Below are positions 21,824 to 33,183 of a stretch of DNA of 64,000 nt, in pieces. Source of the stretch: Trissonchulus latispiculum. Its lineage: Eukaryota > Nematoda > Enoplea > Enoplida > Ironidae. The position numbers were made by a program, and so were the translations under genes. The notes beneath the pieces were generated by a model. The model was not told where the DNA came from, did no database searches, and saw only the letters and a list, made by a program, of their open reading frames with translations. The stretch lies in NCBI GenBank assembly GCA_030248195.1, contig JASAND010030439.1, positions 42,035 to 106,034 of the forward strand. The letters run 5' to 3'. Within the stretch, counting starts at the first letter, position 1. Each line of letters begins with the position of its first letter.

Positions 21824-22167
21824 ATAGAGTTTTGCAAATTATTCTGTAAAAACAATAAGGTTTCGATTAAATTATATTTACTTAAAACGTTTCACAAAAT
21901 TACTGTCTTAATATTCATAAAAAGATACATTTTAATGAATACTAATCTATATCTGTAAAACGTACTGTCCTGCTTTTACCCACAACCATTCTAATGCAGA
22001 AACTATTGCAGATGCAATATTAAAGTACAAAATAGTTAAGACATTCAATAATAATAGCCTATTCAAAGGTTTTGATCACAAATATCAACAAAAACGCTAT
22101 TTCAATTTTTAACTAAGCGAGTTATTCAGTTGGCATAACCCAAGTTTTAATCATACAATAAGTATAG

Positions 22168-22328
22168 GTTGTAGCACGGGCCAGCGTGCACTCAGTAATT
22201 TAAGGCACGGATACTTGTGAAACTCCGAGTGCAGGGCACGAGTGCGCGAAGCGCACGAGTGCCCTGCACGAGGGTTTCACAAGTATTTGGACGTTCATTA
22301 ATGAGTGCACAATGTTGCGTGCTACAAC
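22168..22328. mobile_element. 161 bp hairpin MITE
   Basis: The sequence begins GTTGTAGCACG and ends CGTGCTACAAC. It folds nearly end to end (GTGCACTCA with GAGTGCAC, ATACTTGTGAAAC with GTTTCACAAGTAT, CAGGGCACGAGTGCGC with GCGCACGAGTGCCCTG) around a GAA loop. It is non-coding and GC-richer than its flanks. No clear target duplication is visible. Confidence 0.8.
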
Positions 22329-22562
22329 AAATTTGTGATATGGTTTTGTGTTAATTTGAATGCGTTAACCACAATAAATGTGAAACTATGCTAGCATGTT
22401 TTCAGAGTTTTTCCAGCAAAGAGACAAGGTTCGGCATTGTATGCAGGGCACGAGAGTGTACTTCGCCCTGGATCATGTATCTTGTCCGCGTTGTAAAGCG
22501 CATTATTTATTCATTGTCACTTCAGTTTGTATACGATCTCCTTATAGTTCAATGCGACTGTA

Positions 22563-22635
22563 GCCTCGTTAGCTCAGTTGGCAAAGCGTCGGATACTTTA
22601 ATCCGGAAGTCGTGGGTTCGAATCCCACCCGAGGC
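22563..22635 (+). tRNA. tRNA-like gene, Lys(UUU)-like, atypical 8-nt anticodon loop
   Basis: A cloverleaf can be drawn: acceptor GCCTCGT with CCGAGGC (six pairs, one mismatch), D arm GCTC/AAGC, T arm GTGGG-TTCGAAT-CCCAC perfect, B box GGTTCGAATCC, A box TAGCTCAGTTGG. A TTTTT run at 22641-22645 would terminate Pol III. The anticodon stem TCGGA/TCCGG leaves an 8-nt loop TACTTTAA. UUU is the most plausible anticodon but requires C at position 33; the alternative stem CGGAT/ATCCG leaves a 6-nt loop. The body otherwise resembles elongator-Met/Lys tRNAs. It may be a pseudogene. Confidence 0.6.
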
Positions 22636-22639
22636 CTAC

Positions 22640-23400
22640 CTTTTTCGGGACTCAGCTCACAATTTCATTTCATAGTACACTCCAACTAGTTCTGTGAAAT
22701 ATATACTTCATTTATGTATACGGTGCAAGATATCAATACTGCGTGCATACAAATTACTGAGATGCACGCTGTAGAGTGCGCACAAATTACTGAGATGCAC
22801 GGTGTGGAGTCGAAGAGTAAGAAACTAGTTTGTGGCATCGGGATAAAGCACCGCAAATTAACACTAAGCCATATCACAATTTTGAATAGACAGTTCCTTA
22901 AACTATAAAACGACATAGGCTCTTCAACTTTAATTATTTTCAGTCAATCTACGAACTAAATCAACTAATCACAAATAATCTATGTCCCACGATCTTTGTT
23001 CGATCTGATCTCGAAGAGTGGGACTGGTGCTTGTTTACTATGGGAATGGGCGAACACCGATGACATCGATTTTAGGCAAAAGCGAGACCAGGAATTTAAA
23101 GGAACAGCAACAGCAACAGCACATAACGCTTTTTGGACACTTCTTTTGAAATCCCCGAAATTTGAAGACCCGAAGTTTCAAACTTTCTGTGCTGAAACTT
23201 AGTTCAAAGATGAATTAAATTACAAAATAAATAAAGCAGAAACCAATTGATACATTCTGCATTTCAAACCAATCCGGAACCCTTGGATTCATGAAATACG
23301 GCCTTTCAAATTTCTTAGAAGTGTTAAAGTTTGTACTTTAATTACACCTACAATAGTATCGGTATTAGAATGATTATGGGTAAAGACAGGACAGTACGTT
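22640..23400. other. No gene; one short tandem duplication
   Basis: ACAAATTACTGAGATGCAC occurs twice at about 22748 and 22782. 23370-23406 is an inverted partner of about 21958-21990 (TAAAACGTACTGTCCTG). Nothing else is identified. Confidence 0.5.
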
Positions 23401-23417
23401 TTACAGCAGTGATGTGG

Positions 23418-23540
23418 GTCGGATCGGCAAAATCGATCCGATCCGCGATCCGGAGATCGGATCGGATCGGATCGATAGGTCTGCTGGATCGGTTCGGATC
23501 GGATCGCTTGAGTTAGGCGGATCGGCGATCCGACTTGATA
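23418..23540. repeat. GGATC-rich microsatellite
   Basis: Repeated GGATCGGATC/CCGATCC in both orientations. The partner array is at 37910-38025. Both lie at the inner ends of the inverted duplication, flanking the site later hit by the LTR element. Confidence 0.7.
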
Positions 23541-23544
23541 CCCA

Positions 23545-24023
23545 ACATCACATAAAATTAAACCGAACCCAACGCATATTTGTGACTGAACTTAACTTCG
23601 ATCACTGCACTGTTTGGTGCTTACATTGTTAGTCCAATATTTTCCGTCACCAACCAAACTTTATTTTGGTTTTGAGTCTCTCAAGCTTAAGCATTCAGTA
23701 GGTAACAACTTATTACAGGAATCTAATACTTTTACATAGTATATAATTTTATGCAATGCATCTGCCATCTGGCATCGAAGTGCAGAAGTGCAGTACCCGC
23801 TGTTAGTATGCTGCTATAAGTAGTAATGGAAATTGAATTAATAAATGAATTAATGCATAACTCTCTGTAATTAATGTTGGTTGCTGTTGTCAGAATTTTG
23901 GAGTGAAGTTTTGTGGTTGAACTCTTTATAGCTTAATTCCAAAACCCGAAGGAGTCAAACTCAATGTTCATACAAAATTTACTTCCCGCAATGATTTTAA
24001 AAGCTTTTAGTCTGTTTTCGCTG
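23545..24023. other. No identifiable feature
   Basis: Unique AT-rich sequence. It ends with the left target-site duplication GCTG (24020-24023) of the LTR element. Confidence 0.5.
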
Positions 24024-24962
24024 TGTCGCGGGCCGTGGGGTCGACGACCAGCGCAGGCAGAGTTAAAGCGCAGTGGATCTTCACGAACCTTTATCGGAGT
24101 CTTAGCTTAGCCAGTAAGTACACTTCACGATCTTTTACTTGGACGATATAGCAAGCACACAGTTTATTGAACACCACTTGACTCCACCAGCACAAATACC
24201 AAGACCCAATGAATAACACAAAAGCAAACTATTCCAAGCCGAAGTACCGTAAGACGATTGCGATTACGTAATACCTACAATTTGTTTCCAATTCCAGGAA
24301 TAGTCTAAAGTTAGGTTCTCTCTAAATTTCCCATAGGTATTACAAGTTTCCAGCTCTTAGCTTTTCCAATAAAATACTCTCGCTTGTTGCTAGCTTTTTG
24401 GGCTAAGAACCTTCTAGAATATTCCTTCTTTCGGACGATTGACGTAAGCAACAAGCCTAAAGCCAATTTCCAATTCCTCCATAAAATCTATCATTGTCAG
24501 AAATAGGAAGACCAACTCTTTCCAGAAAACCCAATTGGAAGCCCAATTTTGCTTAGCCTTACAAACACTTTCTTCCTGAATTACGATAGCAACAGAACAA
24601 CTACAAGACATCACAAGCACGGACAATAATAATTAATACATTAGCACAATACAAAAATACAATGAACATTTACGTTTATCAGTTACGTACAGCAATTAGT
24701 GTCTACCGTATGTCTTATAATAAGTTTCTTTTACCTAAAGTGATTACCTAAGGTAGCTTTGCTCATGATGGTTATTATCTAAGTGTTAAGCCCAACTATT
24801 TCTAATAAAGTTCTTATTTGAATTACTGAGCCAAGTTTACTATACACTACGTATTGCTGTACCTAGGTGGCTCTAAGTTATTCCTTACGTAAGCTCGCAG
24901 ATTTCTAATTTAGTTTCAATTTCAAATTTAATTTAAGTCACTACAAAACTAGCTCTGTCACA
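24024..24962 (-). repeat. 3' LTR
   Basis: 939 bp, TG...CA. It differs from the other LTR visibly only in a few bases around 24092-24105. An AATAAA signal on the minus strand lies at 24173-24178 (also 36694-36699 in the other LTR). A 70-codon frame inside both LTRs in the sense direction (24414-24626) lacks family features and is not called as a gene. Confidence 0.9.
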
Positions 24963-24978
24963 TATCTCCCTCCCTCAC
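24963..24978 (-). promoter_or_regulatory. Polypurine tract
   Basis: On the minus strand GTGAGGGAGGGAGATA directly abuts the 3' LTR start TGTGACAG. This is the expected plus-strand priming site and fixes the element's orientation as minus. Confidence 0.8.
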
Positions 24979-26991
24979 AAAAATTGGTCCTCCAATTTGG
25001 AATTGAAGCACTACCGCTACTACCGAATAGAAGGAAACAGCCAGCCGTTGCAGAACCTTAGGTAACCGTAAATAAAAAACTGAACCGCTATGTACATCTG
25101 GCCATACTAGAGTAATTTAAGCCGAAGGTGAAAACGAAACAACGAAGAAAATTAGTTGTAAAATCAGGGCCTACTGCCTGCCCATCAACATCTAGTACGG
25201 ACTTAACAAAAGTCCGTAACAAGAGGAAGATTGTAGTACATGTAGTACATCCATTAAAGTTTGAGTTTTTTCACGACTTGTCGTCGTCTTCAAAAGACTG
25301 CTGCTGCACATGTGTAGTAATAGCTGCGGCAAACTGGAATACTATCAGCAGGGGCTCAGCGAAATTCGAAAGATACTATTACACAATTGCCAAATTTGGA
25401 ACGATAAGAGAATAGTGTTACGTGAACTCCAACAAGAAAGAGGCCAAGTCATGAAGTTAGAAAATGCAAGGGTGAGAGCGTAGTATGCTCAGTTAATTTT
25501 AGCAGATTGTGTATTATAATGCTATGCTTTGCCAGCAGAAACTTATTGGATTGCCAATTCACAAGAGCCCAGTCATTGAAACCTGGCTGAAACCCAACGT
25601 GCCTTGTGTATCAAACGCACCGTCAGAACAAACAAGGTGAGAAACTATGTGTGCGAAATGACCGTAAATCGCTTCTGAAACGTTGGGGTGGGCGAATCGG
25701 AGTGAAAAGTAGAAGGGAGCGAGCTGGAGCAGTTTCGCTCCAATTATTGAACGAGAAAAAATTAAATGAAATAATTAAATGAAATCCAGCATCAAAATTT
25801 CGCATATTTATTTTAGTAACAATTAAGTAAAAAGCAAATATTTATTTTCAAAAATGTTACGAGTTTTCATAATTACGGGTTTCGCGCGTTGTGCAACCAA
25901 AAGCTTAGTACACATGTAGTAAAAACTAAGTTAAACCTTGGATAATATTTGTCAAGACGCGACGAGTAACCAGCAAGGAAACACATGAAATTTGGAAATT
26001 TGTGAATACGACGGTGGTACAGTATCCTCTTCGACTTTGATTTGTCTAAGAACTGAGTACAGAAAGAAGGAAGCTGTAATAAGTAAGAAGGAATTGCTTT
26101 AGAGCTTTTGTGAAGGAGTTGCAAAGAGTAGTCAGCAGCCGAAAGACATAATCACAACAAAAATGTTATAGTCTACCGCTGGAATGTGGCGGATTTAAGG
26201 TAGACACACAATTCCTCAAAAGGGGAAAAAGGATTAGATCTTGTGAAAGCCATAAATTAAAATTTTAATTTTTTGGACAGATAGGAAGAAGATACCGTAG
26301 ATACGGAAAATTCCCCTTTGGCAGAGCTTTTCAGCAAACCTCCAAGAGCAAAAAAATTAGAAAGGAAATTCACCATTTTAGTTCCATTGCATCGAATCCT
26401 ACAAAACTTTCTATTTCTGTTCCGTTAGCCTGAGCCAAAAGGGACAGTAGTAATTCTTACGATTAAATCGAAGGCATAAAATGTATCCTCAGACGAATAG
26501 TTTAAGAGTAAGTTAATCGAAGGGGGTAAGTCACTTCATTTAAAGTACTGGTTCTAGAATTAACTTACTACAACCAAATAGAGTACGGATGACTGAATTG
26601 AAAATTCGACAGAGTAAAAAGAATGTCAACATGAGTTTCTTGGAATTTGGGACAGATAACACAACACAACCAGTTTTGGGCTTAGGTTAGGCTTCTAGAA
26701 TAATGTCTTACCTAGGCTATATCGGTTATTACAGGGGTTCTAAAGTTAAAACTACAACCCGAAAGGCTTTCTGCTACAGCTAGGAGGGAATTTCGAATCA
26801 AACTGAAGTGGTTAAAAAAATGAAAATGCACGCCGTACAATCTCAATCGTGACAAGTAGGGTTAGCAGAACGAATAACATTGTCGAAATTAATAGCAATT
26901 TAGAAATTGACAAATTCTCATAAGGTCGTGTTCGAAGCAGAAATTTTGTGAATTAGCTGGCAGGTGTGCTTAGATAAACCCGAGGACTTAA

Positions 26992-27939
26992 GGTGGTGGT
27001 ATCCTTTTGTTCAATGTTTTTGTGGTCATTTAAAAAGCTATAAATTTTGGGAGTTGGACAGAACTTTATAGGTACATCGTTTCAAAGCTTATAATCAGGA
27101 CATTCACTGAGTTTACGAAATTAGTAAAATTAGCAAAAAATTAGCAAATCTTTTCCGACATAACGGCGAAATATAGACCAAAAAATATTTGAACGTCGAT
27201 TTCCCATAACTGCGGAAATAGCCAAAATTTCTTTTCGCGCTGTCATACAGAGGAAATGGGCTGTGGGACGTTTTTTTTGGTTTCGCTCAGTGGCACTTAA
27301 CCGTTGCGAAAATTCGTAAAATGCACGGAAACAGTAAATTTTTAAAACTTTGCTCGAATTTATTTCAAAACTATGAAGGTTTTAGCTAAAACCAAGAAAA
27401 ACGTCCCTCCGCAATATACGACTTTCCACTCTGCCAAAAGTCTCCGGAACCTGTCGAGTAGGTTCTGAAAAATTGATGTTTAAAACAATATAACCGCAGT
27501 TTTGCAAAATTGGTTTTTTGGACAAATTTCTAGCTGAAAGCAATAAAGTCCGGCTAATAGGAATTCATTGATTCCATTGATTCATCAGTTTCGATTGAGT
27601 ATAAATGGACCAAATATGTTCGTAAGATTTGGCAGTAGTTTTGAAAAAACTAATTTCCTCGAAAATGGTCATTTTTCTGACCCTCCAAATGGCTTCTTGT
27701 TTCTACTGACTTTACCATTGGAGATACCTCAAATATTGGAAAAGCAAAAATTGTTTAGTTTCGTGCCTTTTTCCAGACATAACAATCAATCCGGTGTCTC
27801 CTCTACCTATTCAGAACCTAAGGCCAAAAACCAAAACTTTCTTATCTGTTGGCCTAAAAATACGACAAGTTACAGCTATTTACGCAAAGGATTGAAATCT
27901 TATAGGTAAGTCAAAAACACCCGAAAGAATACCAGCACG
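26992..27939. mobile_element. R1 element, full copy (948 bp), TTAA-flanked
   Basis: The left end GGTGGTGGTATCCTTTTG and right end CGAAAGAATACCAGCACG form imperfect inverted ends, each bordered by TTAA (26988-26991, 27940-27943). The body matches 57516-58505 in the opposite orientation. A frame of 113 codons (27568-27909) has a relative of similar reading at 57576-58001 (minus), sharing SSFEKTNFLENGHF-like sequence. The element may therefore descend from a coding transposon, but substitutions and indels are many. Confidence 0.75.
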
Positions 27940-29730
27940 TTAAGTGTAAGCAATCGGTAATTTGGAAATAACCGTCGAGTAGTTTATCGATTGAAACTAA
28001 TACAAGCAGAAATCACATTGGCGAAACTATAATGCTGCGATTCCGACTAATGCGGACTGCGACTTCTCCAGAGCTGAATTCGAGTGACGTTTGGCCGAGC
28101 AAAATTAGCCCTTAATTATTTTAGGTTTCACTTCAAACTGACGTATATGCCAGAATGTTACTGATTTCGCAATGCCAGGAATGAATGAGCCATCACCAGG
28201 TGTTACGTTTTAATATGGGATAGTCAAAGTTTATTTCTCCCCAGATTTTCTCAAATTGAAAAATTGAAGGAAAGATTTATAAAGAAATCCCGGGAAACCA
28301 CCAAACCGAGCAGGGTGGAATCGAAGAAAATTTGCAATCAAATATAGAAAATTTTGAAATTCGCCAATTTCGGAATTAGAGAATGAAGAAATTAGTTGTT
28401 TATCAATTCAAACGTCCAAAACAAAATTTCCGAAGTAGAATGAGTCAATGTTAAAAGTAAACCAACTGCGGATCAAGAGATTCCAGGAAATCAGGCAAAA
28501 CCCAATTTAATTTAAGTCACTTTGTCAGTTTGTGTTTTGCATTCTGAGAGACAATCTCACAATTCGCAATCCAACACGTCTAAAAACATCCTCGGCAAGT
28601 ATGAAATGACTTTTCCTGCGATTTGGGATGGAGTTGCGGCCAACGTCTAAAGTTTGTATTTAACTCAAATTTCTCAACACAGACCTTAGTCTTCTTAACC
28701 TTTACATCTTTTCAAGGCTTACACAAGGGAAAAGTTAATTTTTTAACCAGTTAAGACTAAGCCACGAAACTGATACGATTTCAAATCTCAAATATTGAAA
28801 GAACCATCTGATATATTTTAAGATGTTCACGAAAGTAAGCTAGTATCAAAAATCCATCATACGGTCGAGTTTGTCAAGACGACGTGAGGTGAGTAATGAA
28901 GCGGCATGACGAAGTATGTTAGGAACATCTGCAGAATTACAAAGCAATTTAAAACATGCTGAGAAATAGAGAATCTATGCTAACCAAGCTTTTCCGAATC
29001 TGTATAATAATTAATGAAGCAAGCTATTTCCACAATTTCATGACTATTTTCGGATTAGTTATTAGGGCTTAAATGAATAGTACATTTGCTCCGTTCCAGA
29101 TTTAATTAAACAAAACGGTCACATTTTGCCCAGTTTAGGCCTTCATACAAGTTTGTGCAGTTTAGAAAGATTTATATTATCTAATCATTAATTTGTGGTG
29201 CTGCTTTGTTTGTTGTTAATGTTTAGATAGCAAACCCAATTCAGATCCGTATCTCTTTGCTAACTTGGAGCTTCGACTAGGATTTTGATTAAAGTGCGGA
29301 ATGGATTAATGGTAATTTCCAAGAGAATGCTAAAATTTGAAAAGCAAATAAAGTGTAAACTTATGTTCTGAGATAAAAAATTTTCCTTTGGAATCAGCTG
29401 CAACTTATAAAAGTTTCCATAAACCAAGACAGTTATGTGGAATTAATGTACTGAATTTCTCTTCGTTAGTTTAGCTCAACTCAGATAGAACATGCTGCGG
29501 CCAGCAGCCAAAGCCTAGTAACTTGGCTTAAAGTATATGTTTTGTGTTAAGGGTTCCAAACCCAACAAACAGGAGACAACACTCCTCGAAAATGGCTAAG
29601 AAAATGACCGATGGAAATGGAAAAGACGAAGCAAGGCGCCTCTCATCCTAAAGGTGAGCTCACAATTTGTAAAAATGATATTTGCTTATAATATGGCATC
29701 TATAATAGCAGGACAGTGTGAGAGTAGTTA

Positions 29731-29870
29731 GCAAACAGGCATAACAATTAATGAAATGTTGTATCAATAAACTGAATGATTGAAGCTGAATGATTAAGGA
29801 GCAAACAGGCATAACAATTAATGAAATGTTGTATCAATAAACTGAATGATTAAGCTGAATGAATGATTAT
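29731..29870. repeat. 70-bp tandem duplication
   Basis: GCAAACAGGCATAACAATTA begins at 29731 and again at 29801. The copies are almost identical across ~68 bp. Confidence 0.85.
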
Positions 29871-30204
29871 CACCACTGTTCGTAGGTATGACTATGTTTA
29901 AATTAACAAACTGTAGCAACTTTAATTGCCGTTGTATTGTTGAATTAGGTACGTATAGCTAAGACTTGAGGTTTGAGAAACTAGCACTCGCTTTCGCCGG
30001 GAGTACTTGGAGATTCCAAAAATTCGAAAAGTTAGTTACGTTCGCGATTGGATAAAATTTGATAATTTAATTAGGGAAACGCAAATAAAGTAACGAAACA
30101 AATGCAATTACGTTAAAGGGTGGGTGGTGGGTGGCTCCCTAGGGCAGAGAACTCTGGTGATTAGAACAGGGCAGCCCGTCTATTGACGTAAAGCTCCGCT
30201 GCAT

Positions 30205-30400
30205 GGCGTTTGACCAACGAAACGGTAGTTCGGAAGGCACCGGCTTGACCGGAGGGATCATGCTGATTTACGACAGTCTAGTTGGTCATCCAGTCCACCC
30301 GCGGCGGCTGACTAATGAAACGGTAGTTCGGGAGACGCCGGCGTGGCCGGGGGGATCATACCGATTTACGTACAGTCCACTTAGTCAGCCTGTCGCACGC
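30205..30400. repeat. GC-rich ~100-bp tandem duplication
   Basis: Two diverged copies share GAAACGGTAGTTCGG, a GGC.CCGGC..G.CCGG core and GGGGGATCAT.C.GATTTACG, about 100 bp apart. The GC-rich core with GCCGGC palindromes stands out from the AT-rich surroundings and could form RNA hairpins. Origin unknown. Confidence 0.65.
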
Positions 30401-33183
30401 AGTTGACCTGGGACTACGAATTCACGCAATTTGTGTGAATTCTGACCCCGGAATTGATGGCCGCCAAAGATCTCTCTGTTCTTATTTCGTGTGGGATAAA
30501 ATTTGAAAATTTTAACCAGTGTGTCTGCCGGCTTTACAGATTAAAGACTGTGTTTGGCGATGCTGCGTCTCCTAGGGTGCGTTCCCTGTTTGCCCAACGA
30601 TGGGGGCGCATGTGCCGTCATATGCTAAGCTGTTAAACCCAATTATGGCATATCTGGTTAACCCAAATTTTGGTGAGTACCCTTTTCTTCTGAAATCAAA
30701 GTAGCTACGCTTTAAATTTACCGGCTGCTGGTATCTACACAAATCAGAAATAAAGAAGAACGTCATTCATCGTGCACATCATGATGAACAATTAACTTTT
30801 GTTAAAAAATATTTTATCTGCGTTTCCATGCACTTGATACACTAACCTCCATATACTAGCCAATATTTGTAACAAAATCTCATATTTGAAGTTAAGTATA
30901 CATTAATTTGGCTCGAGAAATTTTTATACTGAATTTAGTAAAATCGGAAACAATTCAAACCATTCACTAAAATTTTCAGTGTGTTACTCAATGCAGCAAT
31001 TATTACGTTATTACCTATGGTACATAACACAAATGGTTAATTAATACAAGCTTCTTCTGAACATAGGTAGGATTAAATCTTAGCTTAAGTGCTAATGGTT
31101 TTTAAGATAATCTTAAGAGACTCTTCAAAGGAATAAATAGAGGTGAGTAATCTATCTGAAGCTAGTAATTCTATGAGTCTATCTGAAGCTAGGAATTCCA
31201 TGAACGTAACTTAGTAACTAATAAGTTATCCGTAGATAAGCATGAAATAGCGTACAAGTTATACGGTTATATGACGTAGGATAAGATACAACACTTACAG
31301 ATATCTAAGTATACGTACTTAAGTTTGAAATGTCCAGGATGCTAAATTAAGAGTTAAGAATTAAGATGAGTTAGGAGTTAACTGACAGTAAGTATACGGT
31401 AGATTGATTACATTACAACAATAGCATAAATACAGGGCAATGATTTTCACATAACATAAATTATTACAAATTTACAATTAACAGTTAGCTTAGGCATTAA
31501 CGCACTACAAATCAACAAGAATAATGCTCTGAACATGAGAAAATAAACATGAGTTTAGCTCTACAGAGTACAATTACGACAAGCACATCACAGTAGCATT
31601 GGGGAATATGAAATGGGAATAGGAATGGAAATGAGTGTCATGGAAGTTCGGTGGTTATACTATGTTACTTAAGATGGCGCTTTTAGTAATACAGGAACTT
31701 GAAGCGAGAAATTAATTTTTCACACACTCTCAAACTTCACGACAAATACAGCAACGCGTTTTTCTTAATTAAAAGCAAGTAAACGGAAAGCTTTAGAAAC
31801 AGCTTTTTGCGAACAGCTGACCATTTTACTGCGAGCTTAGCAGCTATGTTTATTCAGATTGTTACCTTTCTAGTTTGCTTTACCGTTTTTCAGGTATTAA
31901 AATTCAATAAATCACAAGCATTTGCCACAAAATTAATTTCTTGCCCGACATTCCCTCGAAATGGAAGCGCCTTCCTAATACGAACATATAAACAGATACA
32001 GCCAAGATCCTACTTTTAAACTATCGTAAATACAAATACATTACTTCCTTATTCTGAGAATACAATAACATCCAATAGCAAATAATATTGCAACAAACAG
32101 TAACAAATACAATTGCAATTTCGTGTCTTTGGAATATAAACTACACTGCACAAGCTAATATTGGATTAATACATGAGACATAACGTGATCTCACTGGCCA
32201 AGTCAGGCATAATTCAGACTGATCTTGCAAATTCATCTAGATTTGCAGTTTGTCCTTTAGTTATAACTTTCTCAGCAACAATTTTAAAAGCTGAAGCGCT
32301 TTCACTATAAATCATATTTCAGTTTTGACCGCAATACCTTTGCAGTCCAAGTTACTCTGATCCGTACGGCAGCTAGCCAAAAACTTTGCTTTAACTTTTA
32401 TGGAGCCAGTTAACAAACTTCATCGAAATTTTGTTTTGAGCTGAAAATGCAACCGTTTCTATACTAGTAAACTACAGTTCAGACACAAACTGTAAGCAGC
32501 AGTTATTTAAATGATAACACAGTCTCATTTATAACCAAATTACAACTCGGAAATTTAAAAATATATTTCTGTAAAACGTTTCTATTTAGGCTTACAGTTA
32601 CGTACTGCTTGTGACACTGTTAACTGTCATTCAGCTTCTCGATTTTCTACGTATAACTAGAGGTTTAACTCAAACAATTCAGTTTAACGTCTACCCAAAT
32701 AAGCGCAGCTGCAACTTATTCTCTAGGCAGTCACTAATAATCCGATTCCTTGTAATTGGATTATTAAATGAGATTCGAAAAATCACAAGAAGTCACCTTG
32801 GGTTTATTTCTTTTATGCTAGTTCTGCGTTTCTTTAAAGCATTTGAATACAGCAAATTCCATTGGTATGATTGAAATTTTCTCAAAAGCCGTGACCTTAT
32901 TTAACTGCTTGAAAACTTGTCTATTTGAAAACAAGACAGCAGATCAAAGTAGCTTTTAACTGACGATACTCCCCGGTGGTGCACTCACCGACAAGTAGCT
33001 CCAGTTAGCGAGTTTAAAACATGCACTCTCAGCAATTCAGTCTGCTGACTGTAAAATAATTTTTTAAAAATAGTAGCAGCAAAATGTCATTAAACTCTAA
33101 TACGAATACGAAATTATTTCAAAACTTTCGTTACCAGAACTCACTAAATTCGAATTAACGAAGTTAATACAACTGTTTCTCCT

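Larger units (their letters stand above)
17570..21970. repeat. Left arm of a ~4.3 kb inverted duplication
   Basis: 17570-18450 matches the reverse complement of about 41345-42310. 18450-21440 matches the reverse complement of about 39120-41345, and 21640-21970 that of 38030-38345. Differences are scattered substitutions, indels and element insertions (FB is present only here, at 18931-19528). The two arms therefore diverged after duplication. The stretch 21440-21640 has no partner. Confidence 0.85.
24979..33183 (-). other. 8.2 kb internal region without recognisable pol
   Basis: AT-rich with stops in all frames. No catalytic signature such as a YxDD box or an HHCC/DDE arrangement was found by eye on the minus strand. 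It contains one full R1 element (26992-27939), a 70-bp tandem duplication (about 29731-29870), a GC-rich ~100-bp duplication (30205-30400) and a short direct duplication TCTATCTGAAGCTAG at about 31150 and 31177. A GGTGAGTGCACC donor-like site lies on the minus strand at about 32979-32995. Since the LTRs are nearly identical, this content was present before insertion. Confidence 0.6.

Noticed and set aside
24414..24626. 70-residue protein encoded identically in both LTRs
   Set aside because: Identity is due to LTR identity; no family features, and position in the LTR makes translation unlikely. Left as unsupported.
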